NCBI GenBank assembly: GCA_016946835.1
Contig: JACVTC010000064.1
Span: 1 to 64,000 of the forward strand
Direction: 5' to 3'
From: Neocallimastix lanati (nom. inval.)
Lineage: Eukaryota; Neocallimastigomycota; Neocallimastigomycetes; Neocallimastigales; Neocallimastigaceae
Length of the DNA stretch: 64,000 nucleotides
The position numbers and the translations under genes were made by a program. Position 1 is the first letter of the stretch, and the number at the start of each line of letters is the position of its first letter. The notes beneath the pieces are model-generated. The model saw only the letters and a program-made list of their open reading frames with translations. It did no database searches and was not told the origin of the DNA. Of the stretch, positions 17,436-30,830 are shown in pieces.

Positions 17436-18331
17436 GTGTTTCATAAAATATATTTATAAATATAAAAATATTAATAAATTTAATTAAAATTGTTTTATTT
17501 GAATAATTTATTTAAGATATTAAATAAAAGATATTTTAATAATAAATTAAAAATAAATTATGAATACATATAATTTATATTATTATATGTCATTCAATTA
17601 ATTTTAATATTTATATGTACTAAAAGTATATATTTATATTTATGCAATATAAATATAAAACACTTGTGCTTTTTAAGATATAATAATTAATATTAAATGT
17701 TTTTAAATTTTTATTAAAAAAATAATTTAAATTAAATAATTAATTATATAATTTTATAATAATATATTTTATTTTTATTTATATTTCGTTTCAATTATAT
17801 TATAAATATTCTTTACTATTAATTTCAATTATTTAAATATAAATTTTTATTTTTTAAAAATATTACATACATAATTTAAAAAATAATTATATATATTAAT
17901 ATATATATTAAAAATTTAATAAATATATTATTATTATAAATAATATAAAATAAAATATTATTAATATATATTTAAATTATTGATTATGTAAAAAAATATC
18001 AAGTTTTAAATAATTCATTTCAATTTTTTATAAATAATTGATTTATCTAATAATATTATAAAATAAAAATTAATTAATAATAATATTAAATATAATTAAG
18101 CTTTATTAGTATATATTACAATTTATTAATATAAATTTATAAAAAAAATAAAAAAATTAAAATTTAATTTTAAAATCATATATATAGATAATACAAAAAA
18201 ATATATATAAATAGGAAAATTTGGATAAAGAAAATTATAAAAATAAAATAATTATTTACAAATATTAAAAAATAAAATTAAAAAATAAAAATAAAAAATA
18301 AATAAAAATAAAAAAATAAATAAAAATAAAA
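17436..18331. other. AT-rich intergenic sequence and 5' flank of the phosphatase gene
   Basis: No gene, RNA or repeat array recognised. The last 100 bases before 18,332 are an (AAAAATAA)-type A-rich leader, as also found before the ABCB start. Confidence 0.6.
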
Positions 18332-20131
18332 ATGTATTTTAAAAAAAAAATAATTCTAATATTAATTATAATAATAATTAATACAAAACTAATTTATTGT
18401 AATATAATAAATTATAATGAAAATAAAAATTATATGATTGAAAATATTAATATTAAAAATAATATTACTATAAATTATAATTTTTATTGTTTTAAGAATA
18501 AAAATAACATTTGTTCATATATTAAATATGAATTTAAAAAAATTGCAGAATTATTTTCTCAAAGTTATAGTAAGTATTTTAAAAAAATTTTATTAATAAA
18601 TAAATTTTAATTTAAAACATATTAAATAATTATTTATTTCTAATTTAAAATTAGATTTTCCTAAAACAAATTTTGATGTAATTGTTGATAATTTTGAAAA
18701 AATAAATAAAAACAAATATTCAAATTTAACTTCAATTACTGTAGATCCTAAATTTGTTCCAATAAATGAAAATTTAAAAAATGAAATAAAAATTTATCCT
18801 AATTATAAAGAATTACAAAAAAAAATTTATAAAAATAAGGAAAATAAAAATAAAGATTTTATTATATTATTTAGTAATTTAAAAAATAAATTAATTAAAA
18901 AATCAATGTTAAATTTTATATTTAATTATATTATAACAAAAGAATTATATCAAGGTTTTAATAAATATGAAAATTTTAATGATATTATAACAATTATTGA
19001 ATACATTACTAATAATTATATTAATAATATTAATAATAATGAAAATGTTATTAATAATGATAATGAATTAATTAGTAAAAATATTAAAATAAATGAAAAA
19101 ATAAAGTATAAAAGAATTATTGCAATAGGTGATATTCATGGTGATTACGAAAAATTAGTAAAAATATTATCTCATTCAAAATTGATAGATGAAAATAATA
19201 ATTGGATTGGAATAGATACTATTTTAATACAAATGGTAAAGTAAAATTATATAATTAAAATATATTAATATTAAATTATTATATTAATGTTTATTATATT
19301 TATTAATATAAGGGAGATTTGTTAGATAGAGGTAGTGATTCAAAAAAAATTTTAAATTTGTTAATAAAATTAAAAAAGCAAACAAAAATTAAAGGAGGAA
19401 AAATAAAATTATTATTGGGTAATCACGAATTATTAAATCTTCAAGGTTCATTTGATTATACTGTTGTTTCGGATATATTAGATTACGGTAATGTTGAAGA
19501 TCGAATGGAGGAATTCGCAATTAAAAAAAAATATGGAAAACTGTTACGTACTGAAATGAAAACAATAATGGTTATCGATGATATACTTTTCACACATGCA
19601 GGGTAAATTTTATAATTATATATATAAACATATATAAATACTAATTATATATTTTTATTTAAAATATTTTAGTTTACTTGAAAATTTTGCAAAAATGGGA
19701 ATTAATAATATAAATAAAATTGTTAAAAATATATTAATTGAATCTCCATATAAATTTGATAGAAGTCAAAATTATACAATATTCAATAACGAAATATTAT
19801 TAGAGAATGGACCATTATGGACAAGATATTTATCATTAAATGAAGAAAAAGAAATGTGTGATGAACTTGAAATGGTTTTAAAATTAACAAAAGTAAGTTA
19901 TTATAAATAAAATTTAAACCAAATTAACATATTACTAATATATAATGTTTAATTATATAGACTTCAAAAATGGTAGTAGGACATACAGTTCAAGAAGATG
20001 GAAAAATTAAAACTAAATGTAATAATAAGTTAATTTTAATTGATATAGGATTATCTAAATTTTACGGAGGACGATTTGGTTATCTCGAAATTCTTAGAGA
20101 TAAAAAAGAAATTTGGGCAATTTATAAGTGA
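18332..20131 (+). CDS. Secreted Shewanella-like PPP-family protein phosphatase, five exons
   Basis: Exons 18,332-18,569, 18,655-19,235, 19,313-19,602, 19,673-19,892 and 19,961-20,131 total 1,500 nt: 499 residues plus a stop. All introns are GT-AG, 68-85 bp. The N-terminus is a signal peptide (MYFKKKIILILIIIIINTKL). Metal-binding and catalytic motifs of the PPP superfamily are present: GDIHGD (238-243), GDLLDRG (274-280), GNHE (309-312), HAG (368-370) and GHT (450-452). The wording LLLGNHELLNLQG and GPLWTRY resembles Shewanella-like (bacterial-type) phosphatases rather than PP1/PP2A. The family hydrolyses phosphoester bonds with a two-metal centre. A signal peptide implies action in the secretory pathway or outside the cell, which is unusual. 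Residues 40-230 are low-complexity Asn/Lys/Ile and match nothing I know. Confidence 0.85.
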
Positions 20132-22890
20132 AAATATCAATAGTAATATTAATAAAATTAAAATAAATAAAAAGGAAAACTTAAAGTTAATTTGTATAAA
20201 TAAAAAATAAGTATATAAAAATAATAATTAATTTAAAATTATATATAAATTATTATTACTAAAATATATTTTTATAATAATATATAATTTAAATATAATA
20301 AAATAATATTTATTTTTTATATACTTAATTTTAATTATTTTTAAAATTAACTAATTTTTAAATTTATTTTTAATTTTATATAAATTAAATAATTTAAATA
20401 TTAAACTATTTATAATTAAGTGTTAAAATTTTTAATACATAGTAAATGTAAAAATTGGAAATTAAAATAAAATTTCAATATATTTGAAATTCATGAAATT
20501 TTTATATTTTATAAAATATTTTAATTTACTATTTTAAATCAAAATTAATTAATAGTTATTTATTTTATTTTAGTATGAACCTTTAAAATTCAATAAGTAT
20601 GTATTAATATTTTAATAAATAAAAAAATTTAATTTTTTAATTTAATTTATTTATTTTATTAATAATATTTTAATTATTATAAAAAAATAAATAAAATGAA
20701 AAGTTAAAATGAAAAGTAAAATTATAAATTACTATTTTGGTTAAATAAATTTTTTAAATAACCTTTTATAAAAAAATTATATATATTATTATTTTTTAAT
20801 AGCACAATTTATTTTTATGATAAATAATATAAATTTGTTGATTAATTTAAAAAAAAATTATTTAAAAATTCTTATATTTGTCTAAATTATATTTTATGAT
20901 GTTAAAAATATAATCTTTATTTGGTTTTTATTATATTCAAGAAATTAAATGATATTTTAAAATATAATAATTTTATAATTGTATTATTAAAAATTTGATA
21001 AGAAAATTCGTTAAAAATTTCCTTATTCTTATATTAAAATACTCATATATATTAAACATGGTCAAAAAAATGCTTAAATAAATAAATAAATTTTAAATAT
21101 TAATCTAAATATTAAGTAAATAGATGTATTATAGTTTTAAATCTCAAAGATATAAATTCCATACTATTAAAAATCATTTTAATATAGTACAAAAAATATA
21201 ATTGAAAGTTATAAATTTATCTCTAATTCATAAAATTTCAACATTTTGAAATAATAATAATAAAATGATAATTTAATGAATTCTTGATGCATAAAATTCA
21301 AAAAATTGAAATATAAAAATTTATGTTTAATAAATATTTTTACGAATTGTTTATAAATAAATATAAAATAGAAATTATTTTTTTGCTATGAAATTGTAAC
21401 TTAAAATTTTTTAATAATTATATAATTTCATTCGAGCTTCATATATATAGTAGTATGGTCAAGAGAGAAATTTAAAATATTCTTTTAGTAAATAATAGAT
21501 ATCTTGTTTAACTTTTTAATTGAAATAGCTGAATTTAAACCTAAATTTATTCAATATTATAAATAGTTGAATAAAGTTAACTTTTTATAGTTTTAGAATA
21601 ATGTTTATTATTTTCCATAAGGCCTAATAATGAAATGAAAATTGAAATTTGAAAGTATTTAATAGTAATCAAATAGTCATTTATAATGTTCTTTATTATC
21701 AAATTATTATTATTACTAAGTTTTTATAGTAATTTTTTAATTATTCATTAAATAATTAATAAATTAAATTTTTTATTTTTACATAGTACAATTAATATAT
21801 TACTAGATATGAATTTAAAATATATATTAGAAAATAGTATATGGTTTAAAACATTTTGAAATAAATTGAGATCTATTTCATTTACAATGATACTTTTATA
21901 TATTCAATAAACGAATTTTGAAAGGTTTTCGTTGTTGTAGTCTTTATAGTACTTTTTTTGATTTTAATATAATTATTTTATATTATAATGAAAAATATTT
22001 CAACAGTACATTTTAAATAAGATAAAAAGATATTTTCAAAATTTCTATCTTTCATTTTCTTTTTTTAAAATTTATACAAAAATAAAATATAATAATAAAA
22101 AAATGAATTAAAATATTAAAATAAAAAAATATAAGAAAAAATAAAAAAAATAAAAAAAATATAAAAAAAATAAAAAAAAAACATTTATTATATTAGTATT
22201 ATAATATTTAATTATTATATCATAATTAAATATAAAATTACAAAAATACTTAATATATTCTATTAATTATTTAATTTATTATTTTGTATTCATTCAATTA
22301 TATTTATAATATATACTAAATATATTTTAATCAATTCTGTCATTTCAATAATAATATACTATTTTTTTTAAAATTTCTATATTTTTAAGATGATTACATT
22401 AATATAACATTAATTTACTAAATATTATATTTTTATTTTTATTAGTATTTACTTCTGATTAACTTTATTAATATAATGTTATATTCTAGCTTAAGTTAAA
22501 TTAAATATTAAATTAAATTATATTAAATATCAAGTATTTATAAATTTAATATAAATAAATTTGAATTTAAATCAAGCCACAGTTAAATATAAAAAGAAAC
22601 ATTTTTATTTTTAATTTAAATTTTTGTTAATCATTTATATAATACTTACTCTATATCTCTAATTATTAATAAATAAATATTAATCAAAATTAATTTTTTC
22701 ATATCTTTTTTATATATATCTTCTTCGTAAATATTTACTTCTTTTCAAATCAATAAAAATTATATATCATTATTAAAATTGCAATATCAATTAAAAAATG
22801 AGATATCTTTATACTACACTCCATTCTCTCTTCTACTAAAGTACATAATATGAAATATAACATGACAAAATGAAATACTTATAAATGTAT
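20132..22890. other. AT-rich intergenic sequence, no feature recognised
   Basis: About 2.8 kb without long frames, tandem arrays or recognisable relics on either strand. Contains short A/T homopolymers (near 22,140-22,185). The 3' end of the phosphatase transcript presumably falls in its first few hundred bases. Confidence 0.6.
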
Positions 22891-22894
22891 TTAT

Positions 22895-25455
22895 TTATAT
22901 TTTATATTTGTATTATTATTATTAATAAAATATTATTAATAATTATGTATGTCTGGGTTAGGGTTAATATATAAATAAATAAATATTTTAAAGTATAAAT
23001 GATATAATTATTAATTATTATAAAAAATATTTCGCGATAACTTTGTTATTTATATTAATTATAAAATTTTATTTTAATATTAATTATTTATAAATATCAA
23101 TATTTATATTATATTAAATCAAAAGGTCCTTTTTAAATGTATATTTTACTATTATTTAGATTAATAATACTAGTACTAATATATATGAAATATATATTTT
23201 TTAAACTTTATTTTATAAAATATTAGAATTAATAAACTAAAAAAATGTTTATTTTAAAATAACAAAATTAATATTATTAATTTAAACTTTTTAAAATATT
23301 ATAACCATGTTTAATTAGTAAAAAAAATATTAAATATAAATATAAGTAAAATAAAATTATTTAAAGTTTGATCGGAAAAAATTTTAAAGTTATTAAAGTT
23401 TTGATTAAAAATAAATCAACATTTTTAAGTTTTGATTAAAAAACGGACATACTAAATATGTTCATTAACCCCTAAAAGGAAACTCTAATAATTGACTATA
23501 TTTGGATAAATTTTAAAATTTAAAGTTTACATAATAAAATCTCATGAGAAATTTCAATTGTTAACTGTCTCTAAAAGAAAATATTAATTTAAATTATTAG
23601 AAAGTATTAATAATAATAAGTAAATGATAACAAAAAATAAGAAGAAATATATAATCATAGTTAAATAATTAAATATAAAAATAAATATATATAATTATTA
23701 TAAATAAATAATTATTATATAAAATAATATTAAAAGTCTATAATAATTTAAAAAAATAATTATTTAAGAAAATTGAAATATATAATTATTTAAATAACTA
23801 AAAAATTATATGATAATAATTAAAGTATATAATTACAAGAATATATAATTTTATAAAATAATAAAAATACATAATTACTATAAAAAGATAATACTATAAA
23901 ACTTAATAAATACAAAAAAGTGATAAAGTAAATAATTATTAACAAAAAGAAAATAAAATTATTATAAAAAGTAGGGTTGAAAGTAAAATAAAAGTTATAA
24001 AAATATAATAATTATAAAGAAGAATAAAAGTTATTATATAAATATATAAATTATTATGAAGACATAATATAAAAAGGATATTTATATAAATAATTTATAA
24101 AATAAAAATAAGAATAAAAAATAAAAATAAAAAATTATTTATATGTTATTTATATATAATTAAATAAAACGATTTTAGAAGGAAAATCTTTTATATATAT
24201 ATAAAGGGAATACACGAAATATTTTTAATTTAATTTTTTAAATATCAAAAATTAAATATAAAAAATAATTAAACTAATATAAATACATTTTAAACTAAAA
24301 ATACTCAAACCTAGAAATTTTCTTTTTTTATTAAATAATAAAAAATTTAAAAATATATTAAAAAATATATAAATGAAGGAAAATCTTCTTTTTTATTAAT
24401 TAATAAAAAATTTCAAAATAAATTAAAAAACAACCTAATCTATATCTAAATTTTTTTTAATAATAATTTTTAATAAAACATTATAAATTAATGTACATTT
24501 AATTTTCTACAAAATATTTATAATTATTATAACATTTTAATTTAATCACAATTTTTTATAAAGTAATATTAAATAAAAAAATTCATAGATATATAATGTA
24601 CAACAATAAATAAATATAATTTATTAAAAAAATATATAATGTACAACTATAAATAAATATAATTTATTATAAAAAACTTTTAATTTATGTTATTTAGTTT
24701 ATTTAATATATTATAAATTTATAAAAAGAATATAAAATTTTTATTATTAAATAAATATTTTAAATTATTTTTTATTTCATTTGATATTTTAATTTATTAT
24801 TTTATTTAATATTTGATTTCTTACTTTTTTCTTCATCTATTCCATTTTTGTTAATACTTTACAGCTTTTAACACTTTAATATCTTCTTTATTTTATGAAT
24901 AAAATAAGAATAGGTGTAATTATTAATACGGTAAAAATATATACTTATTTTTATTTATTATATTTTAAAATATGTTATCAAGAAAATCTATTTGTAAACT
25001 TTTTAATTATTATTATATTTATTTTATTATTAATAGTAAAAAAAAAATTACCAAAATTGTTATTTTTAGATTTTTTAAAATAAAAAAAAATATTTATCTA
25101 GTATATAATTAAAATAGAATATTTTCAAATATGTACTATAATAAAAATTCTAAATTTTATTTATTATAATTTTTATTTCTTATTTATACATATTAAAATA
25201 TTTAGCAATAGAATTGTACAATAACTTTTTTAAATAAATCTTAATATATATAAATTAATATTAAATAAAATATAAAAATTTAATTAAAACGGTAATAATC
25301 ATTAATCATTATTATTAAATTTATTATATATAATAACTTTAATATCAAAATAAAATTAAAAAATAAAATTAACTATAAAAAAAAACAAACAGCTTAAAAT
25401 TCTTTAAATATAATATATACAAATATAATTTATATAATAATATATTAAAAAATAA
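22895..25455 (+). repeat. Dispersed repeat R1, copy A (longest)
   Basis: Matches 42,805-44,555 in the same orientation and 690-1,475 in reverse. Landmarks: AATAATTATGTATGTCTG (22,938 and 42,849), AAAGTTTGATCGGAAAAAAT (23,364; 43,282), AATTTCAATTGTTAACTGTCTC-like sequence (about 23,551; 43,471), ATGAAGACATAATA (24,056; 44,190) and a CATATTAAAATAT-GTAGCAATAGAAT-like stretch (25,189; 44,274). A telomere-like GGGTTAGGGTTA lies at 22,955-22,966. Copy B lacks about 24,090-25,140. A 62-codon frame at 24,895 falls within this non-conserved part and is not convincing. No terminal repeats or transposase were seen, so the mechanism of dispersal is unknown. Confidence 0.75.
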
Positions 25456-25549
25456 ATTATATATATAAATAATATATATAATATTTAGATATAAATTATA
25501 TATATAATTTATATTTTATAATTCGTTATAATCCTTTTAATTTTTACAA

Positions 25550-25710
25550 TTTAAAATTTGCTTTTCAGAAAAATTATTGAATATTTATTCCAAAGATATT
25601 TGGCTAAAACTATAATTTTGAGAGTATCCATTAATTTACTTTTTTCAATTATATTAAAAATATATTCTATATTATTGATCATTTTAACTATATAATTAAT
25701 CCAATTTTTA
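25550..25710 (-). pseudogene. ABCA transporter C-terminal relic (older copy)
   Basis: On the minus strand, short pieces read IFNIIEKSKLMDTLK and NYSFSQISLE in two neighbouring frames, followed by a stop. They align with DYSFSQISLEQVFIDFARK at the C-terminus of the larger ABCA relic that ends at 26,383. Conserved EKSKLxDxLK-DYSFSQISLEQVF wording is typical of the tail after the second nucleotide-binding domain in ABCA proteins. Only this tail is recognisable. It suggests that two ABCA genes once lay in tandem here. It borders the end of repeat R1 copy A. Confidence 0.55.
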
Positions 25711-25849
25711 AATAACTTTTCAATTAAGTATTAATTATTATAAAATATGTTTTTCTTTATAAGTATTTCTTAATTAAATTTTGTTATAATTTTTTATTAA
25801 ATTTCTAATATATATTTATTTATAAATTTCAGCTTTATAAATTTAGATG

Positions 25850-26180
25850 ATACTATACATTCTAAACAAGCATTTAATATCTTTGCTATAATTTCATACA
25901 AATATTAAATATATTGAGAATTCAATGAAGCAATTTAATATTATTTTACCTTAAAATATATTATAAGTTCAATAAATTCCTTTGATATTTACAAAATTAT
26001 TAAATATATCGAAATTTCAAGTAAGCCCTTTTGAGATATATATAATAGTTAATTATATCGAAAATTTAATAAAGCACTTTGATATGTACATAATTATTAA
26101 ATATATTGAAAGTTCAATAAAACCTTATTATATATACCTAATTATTAAATATATCGAAAGTTCAATAAAACTCTTTGATT
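25850..26180 (+). repeat. About 48-bp minisatellite (related array at 53,185-53,760)
   Basis: Units of 47-49 bp contain AATTATTAAATATATCGAAA then GTTCAATAAAAC-CTTTGATA. The core CGAAA/TTGAAAGTTCAAT recurs at about 26,058, 26,105 and 26,154, with more diverged units to the left. The same unit appears in reverse orientation at 53,185-53,760. A 66-codon plus frame here is translation of the repeat. It is followed by TTTA iterations to about 26,370. Confidence 0.75.
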
Positions 26181-26382
26181 GATATATATATTACTATTAT
26201 TTATTTATTTATTAATTAATTTATTTATTTATATATTACTATTATTTATTTATATATTAACTTTTATATTTATTGTTTATATTGTTTATTTATTTATTAA
26301 CTTATTTTTTATTTATTTATTTATTTATTTATTTATTAAATTGTTTATTTATTTTTTTTATTAATTTTATTATTATTGGCGT

Positions 26383-29300
26383 TTAATCATCCGAAATCAT
26401 AACTTGTTTTCTTGCAAAATCGATAAATACCTGTTCTAATGATATCTGACTAAAACTATAATCTTTTATAAAATTAATATTTTACAGTTTTCCATTACTT
26501 CAAATATTTTCCCTAATTTTTTAACTAGTATAACAGAGTATTTAACCCGATTAAATGATAATTTTTCAATTTGATAATCTTCATTTCCAAATAATTTACC
26601 ATTAACAATGATTTCATTATGGAATTTTTCAATATTAGAACAACATATCTCTAAAATATAACCATTTTAATTAAAGATGCTCAGGAGATCCTATACAAAA
26701 TAGTCTTCCATTAACCAGAATGGATAATCGGTCACATAGATTTTCTGCTTCTTCCAATGAATGAGTTGTTAAAATTAAAGAAGTATTATTTTCACTTTTA
26801 ACTTTTTTTATTATATTCCAAATTAAACGACGTGTTGATGGATCCATACCACCCGTTGGTTCGTCTAATAATATATATTTAGGATACTTACAAATAGCTA
26901 TCAAAAATGAAAGTTTGCGCTTTGTACCACCGCTCAATTTTTCAATTCGTTTATTTTGATGTTCTTCAATACCAACTATGTTGATAAATTGCGAAGCATA
27001 AAAAAGGGAATCTTCATTATTATATCCATGAATTTTTAAGTATAATTCTAGATGTTCTCGAATAGTTAATTCATTCCAAAGAATATCAATTTGAGAACAA
27101 AATCGCATAGAAAAATTATTTAATCTAGATATAAAGTTTTCTATACCATTAAAAGTAATTTTTCCAGTTGTTTGTGGTATAATTGAAGAAATAATATTTA
27201 TTGTAGTACTTTTACCAGCACCGTTTGGTCCTAAAAGTCCAAAACATTCATGATTTCATACTCCGAAGTTAATGTCAATCACTGCTTTTTTTACAAATTT
27301 ACCATTAATAGGTGATTGATGTGTTTCTCCGTAGTTAAACGTAATTGAATCTCTTCGCAGGATTTCTCTTTTTTTATTTTTTGGAACGTGACTTCTAAAT
27401 TCCTTTTTAATATGATAAACACATATTGGTAATTCATTTTGATGTGTTTTTACATATTCGAATTCATTTTTAACATCTTCGTCATCTTCTTCCAATATTT
27501 TTTCATAAGTTTTCAAAGCCCTTTCAGGCATATTACGAATGTCCGATTTATTTGTCTGATTCTTTTTTTTATCTAATTTAATTAGAATTCCATAATAAAT
27601 AAATATTAAAATGATACTACAGGTAATAACAGGTGTGGTTCCGTTTCTAAATTTTAAAATATTAATAATATTTAATTCATACCTCATTGATTTATTATAA
27701 AATTCTAGAGAAAATAACGAATTTAAAATAGGAAGAATACTATATAAAGGTGAAAATAAAGTTAAAGCAATATTTAAAATTAAATATGGATTATCGTATA
27801 AATAATTATATTTACTAATATTAACTGTAATTATTAGTTGAATTTTTTAAATCAATTATAAATAATAAAATGTAACCAAGTAAAATAGAACAAAAATTTA
27901 TTATGTAAATGTAGATATAAATAGTATCCATTTGATCGAATAAAAAGGATAAAATATATTGGAAAAGAATAGTAGAAATGTACCAAATTATTAATAATAT
28001 TAGTAGCACCATTATAATTCTAATATTTAATAATAATTCGAATTTCGCAAGTACTCCTGACAATACTATTAATCCTATTGAAAAAATAAAAATATTGTAG
28101 TATGTTATAAAACATGATAACCAATAGGTATTACGAGTAACTCCATTTAATTGAAGTTGATATAATAAATAATTTATCCTCTCATTTAAAATTAATGGTG
28201 CAAATTTAATTAAAGCCATAATGAAACAACTACTTATAAGTAAATTTACTACTAATAAATTTGTATTTGATATTTGTTGATTATTTATTTCTAATATCTG
28301 TGATTTTAAAATAACATTTTTATTAATGCCATTCTCTAATAAAATAATATTACTTAATGTATTAATTGTAGTCGGTATGCTCTGAACCATAGTATCATTA
28401 TAATATATTTTAAAATTGTAATTATTATCTTCTTTTTCACCACATACCGAAGAAATATGATATGGGATATTGTAACTTGGAGATTTTATTTCATTTAATG
28501 AATTTGTATGTATAATATTATTATTACTTTTACTGTTATTTTTATTATTATTTTTATTATTGTTCAATAAAAAAATAATATTTACTTTTGAGATAATAGT
28601 TAATTTAAACAGATGAGGTTCAAAATTAATAATGTTATTATACATGGATGATACCGAAAGTAAATTTGAATTTGAGGATAATTCATTCCTTACAAACGTA
28701 TTATTAAATAAAAAAATATTAATAAACTTGATACAAATAGTAATAAAATTGAAATAAATGCGAAAGCTTTATTTCTTATAAATATTTTTAATCGATATCT
28801 AACAAAATTTAATAATACACTGAATTTATTTATTTTCTTAATTATTTTCAACTTTGGTAATTGATCATTAACAGTAAGAAGGCTTTCTTTTTCGTTATTG
28901 ACATCGATGAGGTTTTCATAATTTTTCGAATGAACAATGTTATCTTCTAAACGAATAAATAGTTTTCAAGAGATTACATACTTAACGAATATTTTATTGA
29001 TGGATCTTTTTCATTTATCGTTTGATCTAATATATTTAAAAGTGAACTAAATTTGAAAGTCATATTTAATAGTAGCTTCCATGAATAACATCTATTTTTT
29101 TCATTTTTATTAAAATTACCCGAACTATGAATATACTTAGCATTCGATATTTCATTTTTAATTAAAGTATTTATATAATCTTTATTATTTGTTTCCACAT
29201 TTAAAATATAGCCCATATTAAAATGATTTTTAAGATATAGAATAGTGCTAAGACAATGAATTTTACCTTTATTAAGAATAAGTTTACGATCAGCTAATAT

Positions 29301-29790
29301 ATCAGCTTCATCCATATAATGTGTAGTAAAAAAATAGTCTAATTTTTTTTTATTTTTATTAATAATTCCCAAATACTTCTTCTTGATAAAGGATCTAATC
29401 TTTTAGTAGGTTCATCTAAAAAAATATATTTAGGATTTCCAATAATGCCCATACAAATACAAAGTTTTCGTTTCTCACCACCACTTAATTTAGATGCTTT
29501 TAGATCTTTTTGATGTACAAGATTAACTTTCTCTAATATTTCATCAACATTAACTTTGACATTTTTTAAATCAGAATAAAATTTAATATGTTCCTTAACT
29601 ATAAATTCATCATGTATAATATTATTTTGACTAAAAATACCAAATTCTTTACGTAATTCATTCCTATTTTTGGAAATACCTTTTCCATTATAGTAGACAT
29701 CACCATAAGAACTTTTCATTACACCTGTCATTATATTTATCAATGTACTTTTACCAACGCCATTATGTCCATAATTAATTAAAAATAAAA
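26383..29790 (-). pseudogene. ABCA-family ABC transporter pseudogene, 5'-truncated
   Basis: Reading leftwards: NBD1 with Walker A GHNGVGKST (about 29,720-29,760), KLSGGEKRKL and FLDEPTKRLDP; the regulatory part with TTHYMDEADILADR; TMD2 (27,690-28,900) with Asn-rich loops; NBD2 with GLLGPNGAGKST, KLSGGTKRKL, LLDEPTGGMDP and TTHSLEEAE; and the tail DYSFSQISLEQVF. ABCA proteins move lipids or similar substrates across membranes. The first transmembrane half is missing. Frame changes are needed near 29,345, 28,960, 28,712, 27,835, 26,665 and 26,470, and TGA at 27,258-27,256 precedes the NBD2 Walker A. Several changes lie in A/T homopolymers and could be sequencing errors, but truncation plus TGA argue for a pseudogene. 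Confidence 0.85.
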
Positions 29791-30430
29791 ATTTATTTGT
29801 ATGGGGTAATATAAAATAATATATTTATAATAAAAATAAAATAAAATAGAATAAAATAAAACAAAATAAATAATAGAATATTAAAAATAAATTACATATA
29901 AAATAAATAAAATAAAATAGAATAAAATAAATTAGAACAAAATAAAATTGAATAAAGTATTTATATATATAAATTTATAATAAAATTAAATAAGTAAAAA
30001 AAAGTAAAATTAAAAAATGTATTAATAAAACAAACAAAAAAAAAAATAAATAAAATTTATAAATAAAATATATAAAAATTAGCTAATATGGTATTGAAAT
30101 AATAAGTAAGTTTTTTTTTTTTTTTTTTAAATTAATGTCGTTTTACTTGGCTAGGACAAGAAGCTAATTATATATATTATATATATATATATATGTAAAT
30201 TAAAAAAAAAATAAGAAATAATAATAAAAATAAAGTATATATAAATATGATATCAAATAAGGAAGATTATATAAATACATAGATAAAGATATAGATATCG
30301 ATATAGATGTAAAATCGATATAAAAAATAATAAATATAAAATATAAAAAGCAGTAAAGCAAGAAAAGAAAAAATTAAATAGTTCTAAGAACAAATAAAAT
30401 TAAAAAAATAAAAATCTTATATTACATCAG
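29791..30430. other. AT-rich intergenic sequence
   Basis: No gene recognised. Holds AAAATAAAATAGAATAAAAT-type iterations (29,830-29,960), a T run near 30,110-30,127 and an (AT)n stretch (30,171-30,195). It begins where the ABCA relic loses its 5' half. Confidence 0.6.
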
Positions 30431-30443
30431 AAATAAAAATAAA

Positions 30444-30647
30444 ATGAAATCTGTAAATAAAATTTTCATAATTCCTACGGACTTATTTTTAAATTTTAAT
30501 ATTCTGTATGAACTATCATTTATTGTACTAAGTGAAATGCTAATAGTAATACTCCATCAAAAAAACACAATTTATGACGGTACGCTCCACAAGTCATATA
30601 TTTATATATTATTTGTAATCAATATTTTAAATTTATTATTTAAATAA
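30444..30647 (+). CDS. Short open frame, possible small membrane protein
   Basis: 67 codons beginning MKSVNKIFIIPTDLFLNF, with an A-rich leader before the ATG like those of the real genes here and two hydrophobic stretches. The codons ACG, GGT, CTC and CAC give it slightly better quality than the flanks. A possible donor GTACGC sits near 30,580, so it could instead be a first exon. No family recognised; may be chance. Confidence 0.25.
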   Translation: MKSVNKIFIIPTDLFLNFNILYELSFIVLSEMLIVILHQKNTIYDGTLHKSYIYILFVINILNLLFK

Positions 30648-30659
30648 TAATCAAAACAT

Positions 30660-30830
<171 letters not shown>

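Noticed and set aside
24895-25083. 62-codon plus-strand frame in repeat R1 copy A
   Set aside because: Hydrophobic low-complexity translation, absent from copy B and without splice or homology support.
13897-29815. Motif GGTAATATAAA at about 13,897, 14,190 and 29,805
   Set aside because: Short, AT-rich and with flanks that do not align. The copy at 29,805 lies at the ABCA truncation point, but the match is too weak to call a breakpoint signature.
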